Positions 1-8,068 of a stretch of 64,000 nt of DNA are shown piece by piece; position 1 is the stretch's first letter; each line of letters opens with the position of its first letter. The DNA is from Aneurinibacillus sp. REN35 (lineage in GTDB: Bacteria; Bacillota; Bacilli; Aneurinibacillales; Aneurinibacillaceae): the NCBI RefSeq assembly GCF_041379945.2, contig NZ_JBFTXJ020000003.1:62001-126000 (forward strand). Direction: 5' to 3'. The notes beneath the pieces are model-generated. The model was given only the letters and a program-made list of their open reading frames with translations, had not been told where the DNA came from and searched no databases. The translations under genes were made by a program, and so were the position numbers.

Positions 1-234
1 ACAAGAATTCTTGCGATTGATGAGAAGAAGATTGAGGTATTTGAAGGAACGTTTGCAGAATATAAGCGGCAGGTGCAAGCACAAAGCCGGGATACAACAG
101 AAGACCAACGGTTGGTAATTGAAACAAAGCTCTCGGAAGTGCTGAGCAAGCTTAGCTTAGAGCCTTCGGAAGAACTGGAGAGGGAGTTTCAGAAGCTTCT
201 ACAGGAGAAGCGAAGGTTGGAGAATACCACATAA
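1..234 (+). CDS. C-terminal end of an ABC-F type ATPase (partial)
   Basis: The reading frame is open from the first base and stops at 232-234, so the gene starts outside the window. The visible 77 residues begin TRILAIDEKKIEVFEG followed by a charged, helical tail. The pattern of a hydrophobic strand, a short IDEKKI turn, an EGTFAEY segment and then a coiled coil is what follows the last ABC cassette in ABC-F translation factors and ribosome-protection proteins. Neither Walker motifs nor the signature motif are in view, so the assignment rests on the tail only. It ends directly in a strong terminator. Subfamily cannot be decided. Confidence 0.5.
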   Translation, partial: TRILAIDEKKIEVFEGTFAEYKRQVQAQSRDTTEDQRLVIETKLSEVLSKLSLEPSEELEREFQKLLQEKRRLENTT

Positions 235-235
235 C

Positions 236-271
236 AAAAGGACCCGCTCGCTGTAGCGGGTCCTTTTGTTT
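236..271. terminator. Bidirectional intrinsic terminator
   Basis: A perfect 13-bp stem (AAAAGGACCCGCT / AGCGGGTCCTTTT) with a 6-base loop, A-rich on one side and T-rich on the other. It lies between the stop of the ABC-F gene and the stop of the leftward microprotein gene and can serve both. Confidence 0.9.
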
Positions 272-380
272 ACATGGTTGGTTGAGATATCTCGCGGACA
301 ATAAGCCATACAGTAACAATAAATATAAAAATCCAGAACCAAGCTTTTTGAAAGAACCGTTTCTTTTTTTCGGATTTCAT
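270..380 (-). CDS. 36-aa single-pass membrane microprotein
   Basis: Not recognised. The frame encodes MKSEKKKRFFQKAWFW, then a hydrophobic run (IFIFIVTVWLIV), then a short polar end finishing QPTM. A positively charged N-terminus followed by one transmembrane segment suggests an N-in membrane peptide. A GGAGAGG ribosome binding site lies about ten bases before the ATG, and the stop abuts a terminator, so it has the signals of a real gene despite its length. Two overlapping longer frames on this stretch look like shadows because they lack both signals. No function is inferred. Confidence 0.6.
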   Translation of the reverse strand: MKSEKKKRFFQKAWFWIFIFIVTVWLIVREISQPTM

Positions 381-678
381 ATCGCAACATCCTCTCCATT
401 TCCTTTGCTAGCGTATACAGTAGGGCATATGCCACGTGCTAGCCTTTATCATTTATATTCTTATTACCCCATTTTTTAAGAGGTTTACACAGCAATGGGC
501 AAGTCTCGCTCATTTGATCTATGTATATGAAATAGAATAAATAGATATAGGTTCTAAAGACTCGGTCTAAAAAGTCCGTTTATGCGAGGTGAGCATATAA
601 ATAAAGAAAAAATTTTTATTTTATATTGTTTCATTCTACTTGTAACTGGGTACAATGGCATTAAGGAGTGAAATTTGC

Positions 679-831
679 ATGAATAAATACCCTGAGAAAA
701 CGGAAATTCTCTACGATCAGAGCCGAGAAATGCAGCTTAAGCAAACACTCGATGAATTGGAAAGTGAACTAAATAAGCCTATTTGGAAAGAATTTATAGA
801 GGACAGTGCTGGACCTCGAAGAAATTCTTAA
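679..831 (+). CDS. 50-aa small acidic protein
   Basis: Not recognised. It starts MNKYPEKTEILYDQ and continues as a probable amphipathic helix rich in Glu, Gln and Leu, ending GPRRNS. A TTAAGGAGTG ribosome binding site sits 8 bases before the ATG, a TACAAT hexamer (651-656) could be a -10 element, and a terminator follows within 32 bases. Together these make a complete single-gene transcription unit. There is no signal peptide or membrane segment, so a soluble cytoplasmic product is expected. Confidence 0.6.
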   Translation: MNKYPEKTEILYDQSREMQLKQTLDELESELNKPIWKEFIEDSAGPRRNS

Positions 832-862
832 TCCAGGCAAGATTTTTTCTCATAAAAGTGTC

Positions 863-891
863 AAAGCACCGGATAGCTCCGGTGCTTTTTT
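863..891. terminator. Bidirectional intrinsic terminator
   Basis: An 11-bp stem (AAAGCACCGGA / TCCGGTGCTTT) with a 4-base loop and a T-run. It lies between two convergent small genes. Confidence 0.9.
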
Positions 892-902
892 ACGTGTTGT
901 TT

Positions 903-1103
903 TTATTCGGAGACGGTGCGGCGCTCGCGGAACAACAGGCTGATGCAGTAAAGTCCTGCTAAACCGACCAAAGAATATACGATGCGGCTTAAGAAAGATC
1001 CTTCCCCGTTGAACAGTGCGGCCACAAGATCCCATTGGAACAATCCAACCAAAAGCCAGTTGATAGCACCGATGATAACAAGAATAAGGGCTAAGCGATC
1101 CAT
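903..1103 (-). CDS. DUF378 family small membrane protein
   Basis: The 66-residue product is almost entirely two hydrophobic helices: residues 4-24 (LALILVIIGAINWLLVG) and about 40-59 (IVYSLVGLAGLYCISLLF). The IIGAINW-LVGLFQWDLVAALF pattern between and within them is the hallmark of the DUF378 (YuzA-like) family, whose function is not known. A GAAGGAGATG ribosome binding site precedes the ATG. It appears monocistronic, converging on the terminator it shares with the 50-aa gene. Confidence 0.8.
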   Translation of the reverse strand: MDRLALILVIIGAINWLLVGLFQWDLVAALFNGEGSFLSRIVYSLVGLAGLYCISLLFRERRTVSE

Positions 1104-1191
1104 ATTTCTTCATCTCCTTTCTGTACCTGTACCCTCATTATGTCCATTTTTATACGAGATAATCAGAAAGGAGACAGCTTGTATTAGCCTG

Positions 1192-1980
1192 TTATTTCTT
1201 ATTCAAGCGAGGCCTGATCATCCAATCAAAAAAACGGGGAAAAGCATGGGATAGAACTACCCCAAAATTCATGTATCGTGGAATGGTAACTTCTGCTTCT
1301 CTGGTGCGGCATATACGAAGCAATGCTTCGGCAACTGATTCCGGGGTAACCATAAAGCGTTCAACACTACGCTGATAGCTTCCGCTTGGATCTGCCCGCT
1401 GAAAAAAAGGTGTTCGCACAGGCCCGGGGTTTATGGTCGAGACGGATATGCCGCTGCCTTTTAATTCTTCACGTAGACTTTGCATGAATCCGATTACGGC
1501 AAATTTGCTGGCCGCATATCCACTTGATTTTGGTGTGGCGAGCTTGCCTGCAACAGAAGCAACGGTAACAATCTGCCCGTTTCTTTGAGTGAGCATATGA
1601 GGAAGCACAGCTCGTATACAGCGCACCACGCCAAAATAATTTACATTCATCATACCTTCAATATCTTCGGGCGAAGTGTCGCTGAACGGTAAGAATACTC
1701 CATACCCAGCATTGTTAATCCAGATGTCGATCTGGCCGTATTGTGCGATGATTGCGGTTGTCGTATCCATAATCTGCTGCTCGTCCGTTATATCTACTGC
1801 ATAAAAGCTTGTTTTAGGCGCGTATCTTTTCAATTCTTCTGCAAGCGTACGCAGTGCCTCTGTAGAACGAGCAAGCAGCACCGGGGTAGCTCCGCTTCTG
1901 GCCGCAAGCTGTGCAGTTGCACGACCAATACCGCTTGAGGCGCCTGTAATCACGATGATTTTATTTTCTAAGGATGCCAT
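1192..1980 (-). CDS. SDR family NAD(P)-dependent oxidoreductase
   Basis: A classical short-chain dehydrogenase of 262 residues. The Rossmann cofactor motif TGASSGIG is at about residues 13-20, the structural NNAG motif near 89-92, and the catalytic Ser...Tyr-x-x-x-Lys is visible as VASVAGK and then GYAASK around residue 155-160. The PGPVRTPF segment after the active site is also typical. The C-terminal extension of about 30 residues and overall look resemble the YqjQ/DltE-like branch, which are usually single genes of unknown substrate. A GAGGTGG ribosome binding site lies just before the ATG. It stands alone, divergent from the FabG-like gene at 2133. Confidence 0.85.
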   Translation of the reverse strand: MASLENKIIVITGASSGIGRATAQLAARSGATPVLLARSTEALRTLAEELKRYAPKTSFYAVDITDEQQIMDTTTAIIAQYGQIDIWINNAGYGVFLPFSDTSPEDIEGMMNVNYFGVVRCIRAVLPHMLTQRNGQIVTVASVAGKLATPKSSGYAASKFAVIGFMQSLREELKGSGISVSTINPGPVRTPFFQRADPSGSYQRSVERFMVTPESVAEALLRICRTREAEVTIPRYMNFGVVLSHAFPRFFDWMIRPRLNKK

Positions 1981-2132
1981 TCATCCACCTCCTTTTCCAT
2001 AGGTTTGACATGGGAGAGACAATCCCTGCCTCTATGTGAAAAAATCCAGTATCAGACATTTTACAGTATATGTAACATTTCGCTTCTAGGCGAATACACT
2101 ATACGAAGAACATCTCCAGGGGAGGGATTCGA

Positions 2133-2873
2133 ATGGAATTCGAAAAGCAGGTAGCCTTGATAACCGGGGGCGCAAGCGGACTGGGGAAGAAAGCGGCACA
2201 GTTATTGTGTGAACGCGGCGCACATGTAATCATTGCTGATATTAACGAAGAACAGGGGCAGCATGCGGTATCTGGGCTAAGAGAAGCGGGAGGACGTGCG
2301 GAATTCATCGAGGTCCATGTAGGTGATGAAGCTTCTGTGCAGGCATTGCTGTCACAAGTAACAAAGCAAGAAGGAAGGCTCGATATACTGATTAACAATG
2401 CAGGCATTACGCGTGATGGTATGCTGCATAAAATGCCGAAAGAAAAATGGGATCAAGTCATCGAGATTAATCTTACGGGTGTCTACCTATGCACGAAAGC
2501 TGCGGTTCCGTTAATGCTAGCAAATGGCTACGGTCGAATTATCAATACGTCTTCTGTTGTGGGCTTATATGGAAACATCGGACAGACGAATTATGCGGCC
2601 ACAAAGGCGGGCGTGATAGGTCTAACGAAGACATGGGCCAAAGAGCTTGGCGGCAAAGGCATTACCGTAAATGCAGTGGCGCCAGGTTATATTCGTACAC
2701 CGATGCTTGATAATGTACCAGAAAAAGTTCTCGACATGATGCGTCGTAAAGTTCCAGTACAGAGGTTAGGTGAAGCGGAAGATATTGCGCGTGCTTATCT
2801 CTTCCTTGCTTCACCATATTCTTCCTATATTAACGGAGCGGTTCTGTCGGTCGACGGGGGGCTTACTTTATAA
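2133..2873 (+). CDS. FabG-like 3-oxoacyl-ACP/acyl-CoA reductase
   Basis: The 246-residue length and motifs match the FabG branch of short-chain dehydrogenases, which reduce a 3-oxoacyl thioester with NADPH. Visible are TGGASGLG (about 10-17), NNAGITRDGML (about 88-98), a catalytic Ser in NTSSVVG, Tyr and Lys in YAATKAG, and PGYIRTPM. It is not next to other fatty acid synthesis genes, so it is probably an accessory reductase rather than the housekeeping FabG. A second reductase with the same motifs (phaB, 12006) lies in the PHA locus. AGGGGAGG precedes the start. Confidence 0.85.
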   Translation: MEFEKQVALITGGASGLGKKAAQLLCERGAHVIIADINEEQGQHAVSGLREAGGRAEFIEVHVGDEASVQALLSQVTKQEGRLDILINNAGITRDGMLHKMPKEKWDQVIEINLTGVYLCTKAAVPLMLANGYGRIINTSSVVGLYGNIGQTNYAATKAGVIGLTKTWAKELGGKGITVNAVAPGYIRTPMLDNVPEKVLDMMRRKVPVQRLGEAEDIARAYLFLASPYSSYINGAVLSVDGGLTL

Positions 2874-2945
2874 TTGCCCCTTTTCAAAATCCTCTTCATC
2901 TTCTACTATTAGTATATTACCAATGAGGTGGAGGGGATTTTTTAC

Positions 2946-4160
2946 ATGAACAGCAAGTTAGCAGGCGCTGCGCGTACGTATGCGGACAAGCAAACAGATA
3001 TACATCGTGCCGTAGATAAGTATACGGCATGGACGGTAGACGTGCGACGCTACCTCCACCAATACCCGGAAGTGTCGCATAAGGAAACGAAAACAGCATC
3101 TTATATCCGCGAGCAGTTAGAGAATATGGGATTGCTTACACAATCGTATACAGGTAAGGATGTTGTCGCCTATATCGAAGGCAGCAAACCTGGCAGAACG
3201 GTCGCGCTGCGTGCTGATATAGATGCCTTACCCATTCAGGAAGAGACGGACTTACCATTTGCATCGCAGCACCCAGGTGTGATGCATGCTTGTGGGCATG
3301 ATGGTCATACGGCCATTCTGTTGGGGGCAGCCCGCGCATTGCTTGAGGCCGATGCGGTGTTTTCTGGGCGCATTAAGCTGATCTTCCAGCATGCCGAGGA
3401 GGTAGTACCAGGGGGAGCTTCCGAGCTTGTAGCAGCCGGTGTGCTTGAGGATGTTGATGCCATATTTGGGCTGCATTTATGGCAAAATACAAACCTTGGT
3501 GTTGTAGAAGCGTGTGCAGGTCCTATCATGGCCGGCTCCGATTCATTTTCAATAAAAATTCAAGGAAAAGGCGGTCATGGTTCCATGCCACACCTGACAG
3601 TGGATCCGATTGTGATCGCATCGCATTTGGTTACACAGATGCAGACAGTGGTTAGTCGTTCCTTGGACCCCATCTACCCAGCCGTCATTAGCGTAGGACA
3701 AATTCATGCCGGCGATACGTATAACATCATTCCAGATACGGCTTGTCTTGAAGGGACTGTCCGTTATTTTCATCCCGATGTCCAGGCTGTGATTCCGGGC
3801 TTGCTTGAGCGGTTGGCGAACGGTGTGTGTGCCTCGTTCGGAGCGGAAGCCTCTTGTGAGTATGTAAAGGGCGATCCGTCCGTCATCAATGATCCGCGTA
3901 TGAATGCAATCGTAGAGCAGGTTGCACACACGATAATGGGAGAGACAAAGGTACGTCCTGCCGTGCCAAGTATGGCAGGGGAAGACTTCTCTTATTATTT
4001 ACAGCGTGTACCAGGTGCATATTTCTTCCTTGGAATTGGTGGAAGCGAGGCTCAATATGGTCATCACCATCCTCGTTTTACCATTGATGAAAGTATGCTT
4101 CCGGTCGGCAGCAAGCTTCTTGCAGGCATTGCAATTGCCTATCTAGAACAAGAGGGATGA
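2946..4160 (+). CDS. M20 family amidohydrolase (N-acyl amino acid hydrolase type)
   Basis: A 404-residue M20D-type metal-dependent amidohydrolase that would release an acyl group or amino acid from an N-acylated substrate. Metal-site motifs include HACGHDGHTA (about residue 111) and the HAEE glutamates (about 148), followed by the inserted dimerisation domain with GGHGSMPH and a C-terminal GEDFSYY and GHHHPRFTID. An in-frame GTG exists at 2928, but the GGTGGAGGGG ribosome binding site overlaps it and points to the ATG at 2946. The substrate cannot be deduced. Cytoplasmic, with no signal peptide. Confidence 0.85.
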   Translation: MNSKLAGAARTYADKQTDIHRAVDKYTAWTVDVRRYLHQYPEVSHKETKTASYIREQLENMGLLTQSYTGKDVVAYIEGSKPGRTVALRADIDALPIQEETDLPFASQHPGVMHACGHDGHTAILLGAARALLEADAVFSGRIKLIFQHAEEVVPGGASELVAAGVLEDVDAIFGLHLWQNTNLGVVEACAGPIMAGSDSFSIKIQGKGGHGSMPHLTVDPIVIASHLVTQMQTVVSRSLDPIYPAVISVGQIHAGDTYNIIPDTACLEGTVRYFHPDVQAVIPGLLERLANGVCASFGAEASCEYVKGDPSVINDPRMNAIVEQVAHTIMGETKVRPAVPSMAGEDFSYYLQRVPGAYFFLGIGGSEAQYGHHHPRFTIDESMLPVGSKLLAGIAIAYLEQEG

Positions 4161-4234
4161 GCCTAGTTCTGGCTTCTTTGTTGGAAAAAAATAAACGAAT
4201 GCATCCACGTGGTCGGGTACACCCTATGTAATAA

Positions 4235-4268
4235 GGGAGGGTCGGTCGCTGATGCAGCGGCCCTCCTT
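4235..4268 (+). terminator. Probable terminator after the M20 gene
   Basis: GGAGGG...GGTCGCTG / CAGCGG-CCCTCC forms a long imperfect stem followed by only a short T-run, just before the ribosome binding site of the next gene. It may be a weak terminator. Confidence 0.45.
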
Positions 4269-4293
4269 TATGCAAATCAAAGGGGGGCTTTTT

Positions 4294-4512
4294 ATGCCGC
4301 AAGGAGTTAAATGCAGCGTATCAAATTGTGTATATTACGCCCAGGGGAACAATTGCGCAGCGGAAGCGATCATGGTTGATATTGATCCACGTGCCAATGT
4401 GAACTATAAAGAAGAAATTGGTGAAATTGGCGTATCCACTAGCGACAAGGAAAAAGCATCGTATTCAAGTGAGACATGCTGTCATACGTTTAAGGCAAAA
4501 AATAAAGCATAA
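4294..4512 (+). CDS. DUF1540 domain protein
   Basis: A 72-residue protein carrying the DUF1540 cysteine pattern: VKCSVSNCVYY...NNCAAEAIMV near the N-terminus and a CCHTF pair near the C-terminus. The spaced cysteines suggest metal binding, and the family is common in spore-forming Bacillota, but its role is unknown. An upstream in-frame ATG at 4252 lies inside a hairpin. The AAAGGGGGG ribosome binding site selects the ATG at 4294. The downstream membrane protein gene begins 41 bases later and may be co-transcribed. Confidence 0.8.
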   Translation: MPQGVKCSVSNCVYYAQGNNCAAEAIMVDIDPRANVNYKEEIGEIGVSTSDKEKASYSSETCCHTFKAKNKA

Positions 4513-4553
4513 TCCGGCTTACAATTCTTTATGGAGACGAGGGATTTATCGGT

Positions 4554-4904
4554 ATGAAAAAACCGAATCGTTCGGGCAAGGTCATTCCATTTCCGTTTCG
4601 TGAAGAATTCGCTTCGGAAGCATACAAGCCAGTACCGGCACGGCGTTATGTCATTCAGAAAAGACAGAACCACAGGGAATATGAAGAAGTGAATGAGCGC
4701 GAGAGAGAAGGCGGAGCAGGTCTTGGCATTCTTGGGCTAATCATGGCCCTGCTTGCCTTTTTTATGATGCCGATTATACTCGGGATCTCTGGTTTTGTAG
4801 CTGGATATATTGCAGCTGCACGGGGAGCCGCAACCGGACGTTGGGCAATGGGGCTGTCCGTGGTCGCGGTATTGCTCACGCTGCTGCTGCGCTTGTTTTA
4901 TTAA
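4554..4904 (+). CDS. Small membrane protein with charged N-terminal tail
   Basis: 116 residues. The first 50 are polar and basic (SGKVIPFPFREEF...RRYVIQKRQ...). The rest is two hydrophobic segments, about 54-82 (GLGILGLIMALLAFFMM...) and 96-115 (MGLSVVAVLLTLLLRLF). The glycine-rich helix pair separated by AARGAATGRWA resembles DUF4190-type small membrane proteins, but the match is loose and no function is proposed. Ribosome binding site GAGACGAGGG. It ends in a strong bidirectional terminator. Confidence 0.65.
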   Translation: MKKPNRSGKVIPFPFREEFASEAYKPVPARRYVIQKRQNHREYEEVNEREREGGAGLGILGLIMALLAFFMMPIILGISGFVAGYIAAARGAATGRWAMGLSVVAVLLTLLLRLFY

Positions 4905-4947
4905 ATAAGACAGAGGAGCCGGATATCTATCCGGCTCCTCTGTCTTA
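4905..4947. terminator. Bidirectional intrinsic terminator
   Basis: An AAGACAGAGGAGCCGGATA stem with its nearly perfect complement, shared by the convergent genes at 4554 and 4945. Confidence 0.9.
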
Positions 4948-5499
4948 TGCTGGATAGTATAGCAATAACTGCAGTCGTGTGGTCTTATCTGTAGGGTTGG
5001 CATACTTATGTGGCGTATCAGCAGCAAATCGGATGGCATTTCCTGCGTGAATGGTATACTCGATGCCCTGCAAGGTCAGATGTAGCGTCCCTTCAGTTAC
5101 CGTAATATACTCTTGCACTCCTTGCGTATGTGCTTCTGAATAATGTATGCAAGTAGGGGCCAGAAGAACGGTATACATCTCAAATTGTTTCTCCTGATCA
5201 AAAGGAAAAAGTGAGTACACCTGATAACGACCGTCGTCTTCGGTGATGGGTGTAAGCTCTTCCCAGTTAATCACAGAGACGCTGGGTGTTTCTTCTTCAA
5301 TCAGTGAAGAGAAGGAAATACGGAGACCTGAAGCGATCTTCCAGACGGTTGTCACGGTTGGGTTCGATTCTCCGCGCTCGATCTGTCCGAGCATTGCTTT
5401 GCTGACCCCGGTTAGTTCTGCTGTTTTATCGAGGCTGAGTCCCCGGTTTTTTCGCAGGCGCTGAAGGTTACGTCCGATTTTTATGTGTATTTTTTCCAT
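4945..5499 (-). CDS. XRE-cupin transcriptional regulator, likely of azlCD
   Basis: 184 residues in two parts: an XRE-type helix-turn-helix (about 5-60, with LSLDKTAELTGVSKAMLGQIERG) and a C-terminal cupin (about 105-180, with HTQGVQEYITVTEGTL and AADTPHKY). Proteins of this layout bind a small molecule in the cupin and usually control a neighbouring transporter or catabolic gene. It is divergent from azlC with 79 bases between the starts, and an inverted repeat lies there. The start was set at the ATG preceded by TTAGGAGCATACTG rather than the longer frame to 5535. Confidence 0.85.
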   Translation of the reverse strand: MEKIHIKIGRNLQRLRKNRGLSLDKTAELTGVSKAMLGQIERGESNPTVTTVWKIASGLRISFSSLIEEETPSVSVINWEELTPITEDDGRYQVYSLFPFDQEKQFEMYTVLLAPTCIHYSEAHTQGVQEYITVTEGTLHLTLQGIEYTIHAGNAIRFAADTPHKYANPTDKTTRLQLLLYYPA

Positions 5500-5517
5500 C
5501 AGTATGCTCCTAATTAG

Positions 5518-5552
5518 TTGTTTATTATAACGCACTTATAATACAATATAGT
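5518..5552 (+). promoter_or_regulatory. azlCD promoter with overlapping inverted repeat
   Basis: TTGTTT (5518-5523), 18 bases, then TACAAT (5542-5547) makes a reasonable sigma-A promoter for azlC. The inverted repeat TATTATAA-cgcac-TTATAATA (5523-5543) fills the spacer and also covers a leftward -10-like ATTATA. It is the natural candidate operator of the divergent XRE-cupin regulator. Confidence 0.5.
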
Positions 5553-5578
5553 ATACAACAGGCGAGGAGGAAAAGGGA

Positions 5579-6340
5579 ATGAAAGCGGAGTCGGTTTATC
5601 ATGAAACGAAGGAAAAGGGAACGGACACACATGAATCTACATGGGTTGATGGAATGCGTGCTGGGACTCCGATTGCCATCGGATATATTCCCGTTGCCAT
5701 TGCATTTGGGCTGCTGGCCAAATCATCGGGCATTCCAAACTATGTAAGTATACTTATGTCATTATTTGTTTTTGCTGGAGCAAGCCAGTTCGTTGGCGTG
5801 AACCTTCTTGCGTTAGGTACAGCTTATGGGGAAATTATACTTACGACATTTATTTTGAATTTGCGTCACTTTTTGATGTCAGCCGCACTATCACAGCGTA
5901 TGGAATCAATGCCGCGCATATGGGGAGCGGTGCTTTCTTTTGGGATTACAGATGAAAGCTTTACGATGGCTGCGCTTAGAAAAGAAAGAAAATTAACAAA
6001 AGAGTTTATTCTCGGGCTAAATCTCACCGGTTTTGTGGCCTGGAATATTGGAACATGGATCGGCGTCTTTCTTGCGGCTGGCTTACCGCCCATGCTGCAG
6101 GCAAGCATGGGAATTGCGCTGTATGCGATGTTTATTGGACTTTTGGTTCCTTCCGTGCGCACATCTCGTATCGTTTGTGTAGTGGCGCTCTGTGCCATGG
6201 CGCTTCACTCCGCACTAGACTGGCTACCGTACTTTGTTTCTTTATCCACAGGCTGGCGTATCATCATTGCTACAGTAACGGCAGCGGCGCTTGGTGCTAT
6301 ACTATTCCCAGAAGATGAACAGGAGGGGGCTAAGGTATGA
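5579..6340 (+). CDS. azlC: AzlC family branched-chain amino acid exporter, large subunit
   Basis: 253 residues, highly hydrophobic with about seven to eight predicted membrane segments. The N-terminal GTPIAIGYIPVAIAFGLLA and the FVFAGASQFVGVNLL segments are characteristic of AzlC, the large component of the two-part AzlCD exporter that in Bacillus subtilis confers azaleucine resistance by branched-chain amino acid efflux. Its stop overlaps the azlD start by four bases (ATGA), so the two are translationally coupled. Ribosome binding site GAGGAGGAAAAGGG. Confidence 0.9.
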   Translation: MKAESVYHETKEKGTDTHESTWVDGMRAGTPIAIGYIPVAIAFGLLAKSSGIPNYVSILMSLFVFAGASQFVGVNLLALGTAYGEIILTTFILNLRHFLMSAALSQRMESMPRIWGAVLSFGITDESFTMAALRKERKLTKEFILGLNLTGFVAWNIGTWIGVFLAAGLPPMLQASMGIALYAMFIGLLVPSVRTSRIVCVVALCAMALHSALDWLPYFVSLSTGWRIIIATVTAAALGAILFPEDEQEGAKV

Positions 6341-6648
6341 ATATGACGCTTGTTTTGTTAGTGCTTGGCATGGGAGCTGTTACATATATTCCTCGCATGC
6401 TGCCTATGGTGCTTCTGCAAAATCTTCAACTGCCGCCATTTTTGCAGCGCTTCTTTCAATTCATTCCTTTTGCTGCACTTGGCGCATTAATCTTTCCCGG
6501 CATTCTTACTTCCGCAGGGGAAGATAATATAGCAGCCGCTGTGGCCGGTGGATTGGTGTGTGTGTTGTTTGCTTGGCTGCGCTTGAATGTTATGATTGTT
6601 GTGCTTGCTGGAATTATAACTGTGCTATTGTGGCAAACCATATGGTAG
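6337..6648 (+). CDS. azlD: AzlD family branched-chain amino acid exporter, small subunit
   Basis: 103 residues with four hydrophobic segments and the conserved early motif TYIPRMLPM, typical of AzlD, the small partner that forms the exporter with AzlC. The start is inside the azlC stop codon. A non-conserved basic residue or two lie between the last two helices (AWLRLNVMIVVLAGIITVLL). The substrate is most likely branched-chain amino acids or similar hydrophobic amino acids, by family inference only. Confidence 0.88.
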   Translation: MNMTLVLLVLGMGAVTYIPRMLPMVLLQNLQLPPFLQRFFQFIPFAALGALIFPGILTSAGEDNIAAAVAGGLVCVLFAWLRLNVMIVVLAGIITVLLWQTIW

Positions 6649-6724
6649 AAAGAGTGAAACTTTTTCCCAGATGCTTCGTATAAGCATAGCATAGATGGCA
6701 CTATGAATAAGGAGGCTGCAATAG

Positions 6725-7831
6725 TTGGCTGAAACAAAAAAGAAAAAGCGCAACTGGGGAGCGCTTGGAGGACTGCTCGGATTCCTTGCAGTTTTCGGTG
6801 GTAAGCTGAAATTTTTGCTGCCGCTATTGAAAATGGGCAAGTTTGGTACGACGGTCTGGACGATGGTTGTGTCCATCGGCGCGTATATGTTAATTTATCC
6901 ATGGACATTTGCTCTTGGGCTTGTGCTTATGCTGTTCATTCATGAGATGGGACATGTATTGGCAGCGAAGCGCAAAAAACTCCCGGTGTCCACCCCGGCA
7001 TTTATTCCATTTTTAGGTGCACTTATTACGATGAAAAAGCAGCCAAAGGATGCGGAGACAGAAGCCTATGTTGCATTAGGTGGACCGGTAGTAGGTACGC
7101 TTGGCGCAGTAGCGGCGCTATTGATTGGGATGGCGGCGGATTCACCGGTATTTTATGCCATTGCAATGCTTGGCTTTTTCCTAAATTTGATCAATCTGCT
7201 TCCCATTCATCCGCTGGATGGCGGGCGCATTGTCACAGCTATTTCCCGTTGGCTTTGGGTGGTTGGGCTTGTGGGTGGATTGATTGTTATCTTATACCTT
7301 AAGGCGATTATCTTCTTGCTCTTCTGGGGCTTATTCGCTTGGGAGCTGTACAATAAGTATGTACGTAAAAAGAAAAAGAAAGCATCGGGTGAGCTTCAGC
7401 ATAAAGAGCGTGCGTATTTATTAATTCCGGTACGCATGTTTGATGAGAAGGGGATGTTTATTCCTGCTGCTGAACACCGTCGATCCCTTCCCTTTACACA
7501 TGTGGGCGATATGGAAAAGAAGCAGGATATGCTGACAATCGGCTATCCCGGCATGGAAGAGACAAAGACATTCGTATATGAACATGGACTTGTGCGTGAT
7601 GTTCAGTTGGTGAAGACGGAAATAGCGGATGATCAGGTAAAGATGTCGCTTGAGATGCAGGTTGAGCTGTATGAGGCAGAACAAGGAATGATCCGTGACG
7701 ACAAGTATTATGAAGTGTCACCGCGTACGCGCTTGATCTATGGAGTGGCGTATTTCGGACTGGCCGTTGCATTAGGTTTGCTGATGGCATATACAGCGGT
7801 TCAGATGCCGCAAGTACCGCTTGCCGGATAA
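6725..7831 (+). CDS. M50 family site-2 protease-like membrane protein
   Basis: 368 residues with several transmembrane segments. The zinc-protease motif FIHEMGHVLAAK (HEMGH at 73-77) lies in one hydrophobic helix and the third ligand motif HPLDGGRI lies about 90 residues later, as in intramembrane site-2 proteases. A soluble domain of about 110 residues (about 220-340) follows and a last membrane helix closes the protein. The start is TTG, set by AAGGAGG seven to eight bases upstream. No PDZ domain or obvious partner is visible, so the substrate is unknown. Confidence 0.82.
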   Translation: MAETKKKKRNWGALGGLLGFLAVFGGKLKFLLPLLKMGKFGTTVWTMVVSIGAYMLIYPWTFALGLVLMLFIHEMGHVLAAKRKKLPVSTPAFIPFLGALITMKKQPKDAETEAYVALGGPVVGTLGAVAALLIGMAADSPVFYAIAMLGFFLNLINLLPIHPLDGGRIVTAISRWLWVVGLVGGLIVILYLKAIIFLLFWGLFAWELYNKYVRKKKKKASGELQHKERAYLLIPVRMFDEKGMFIPAAEHRRSLPFTHVGDMEKKQDMLTIGYPGMEETKTFVYEHGLVRDVQLVKTEIADDQVKMSLEMQVELYEAEQGMIRDDKYYEVSPRTRLIYGVAYFGLAVALGLLMAYTAVQMPQVPLAG

Positions 7832-7835
7832 TGAA

Positions 7836-7878
7836 CAAAAGACCGACATTCCTGATCGCGCAGGCGTGTCGGTCTTTT
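7836..7878. terminator. Intrinsic terminator
   Basis: An AAAAGACCGACA / TGTCGGTCTTTT perfect stem directly after the M50 gene. Its A/T flanks let it also stop the leftward gene at 7916. Confidence 0.9.
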
Positions 7879-7915
7879 CTATCTCTCCGTGTACTTTCTC
7901 TTTGGTCTATTATAT

Positions 7916-8068
7916 TTATCCGTTATATACTTCTGTAAGAAATACATCGGTATCTAGATGTTCAAATCCTTGCGTTGGTTCAGTTTGCATTGCGCGAATT
8001 TCACGCTGCAAGCGTGCGATTTCTGCTTCCATCTTTTGAAGTTTCTCTACCTTTACCATCACTGTCAT
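7916..8068 (-). CDS. 50-aa coiled-coil microprotein
   Basis: Not recognised. The product starts MTVMVKVEKLQKMEAE and forms a heptad-rich helix (residues 5-28, Leu/Ile/Met at a and d positions), followed by a polar tail with a DTDVFLTEVY segment. A GGAGAGAT ribosome binding site lies five bases before the ATG, and the stop is 38 bases from a terminator. It is divergent from nifZ across a 322-base spacer. A small oligomeric adaptor is possible but not shown. Confidence 0.55.
   Translation of the reverse strand: MTVMVKVEKLQKMEAEIARLQREIRAMQTEPTQGFEHLDTDVFLTEVYNG

Noticed and set aside
282-479. 65-aa frame on the plus strand
   Set aside because: No ribosome binding site and composition unlike a protein. 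It overlaps the better supported leftward microprotein at 270-380.
850-1113. 87-aa leftward frame over the DUF378 gene
   Set aside because: Out of phase with the clear DUF378 protein and reaching into a terminator.
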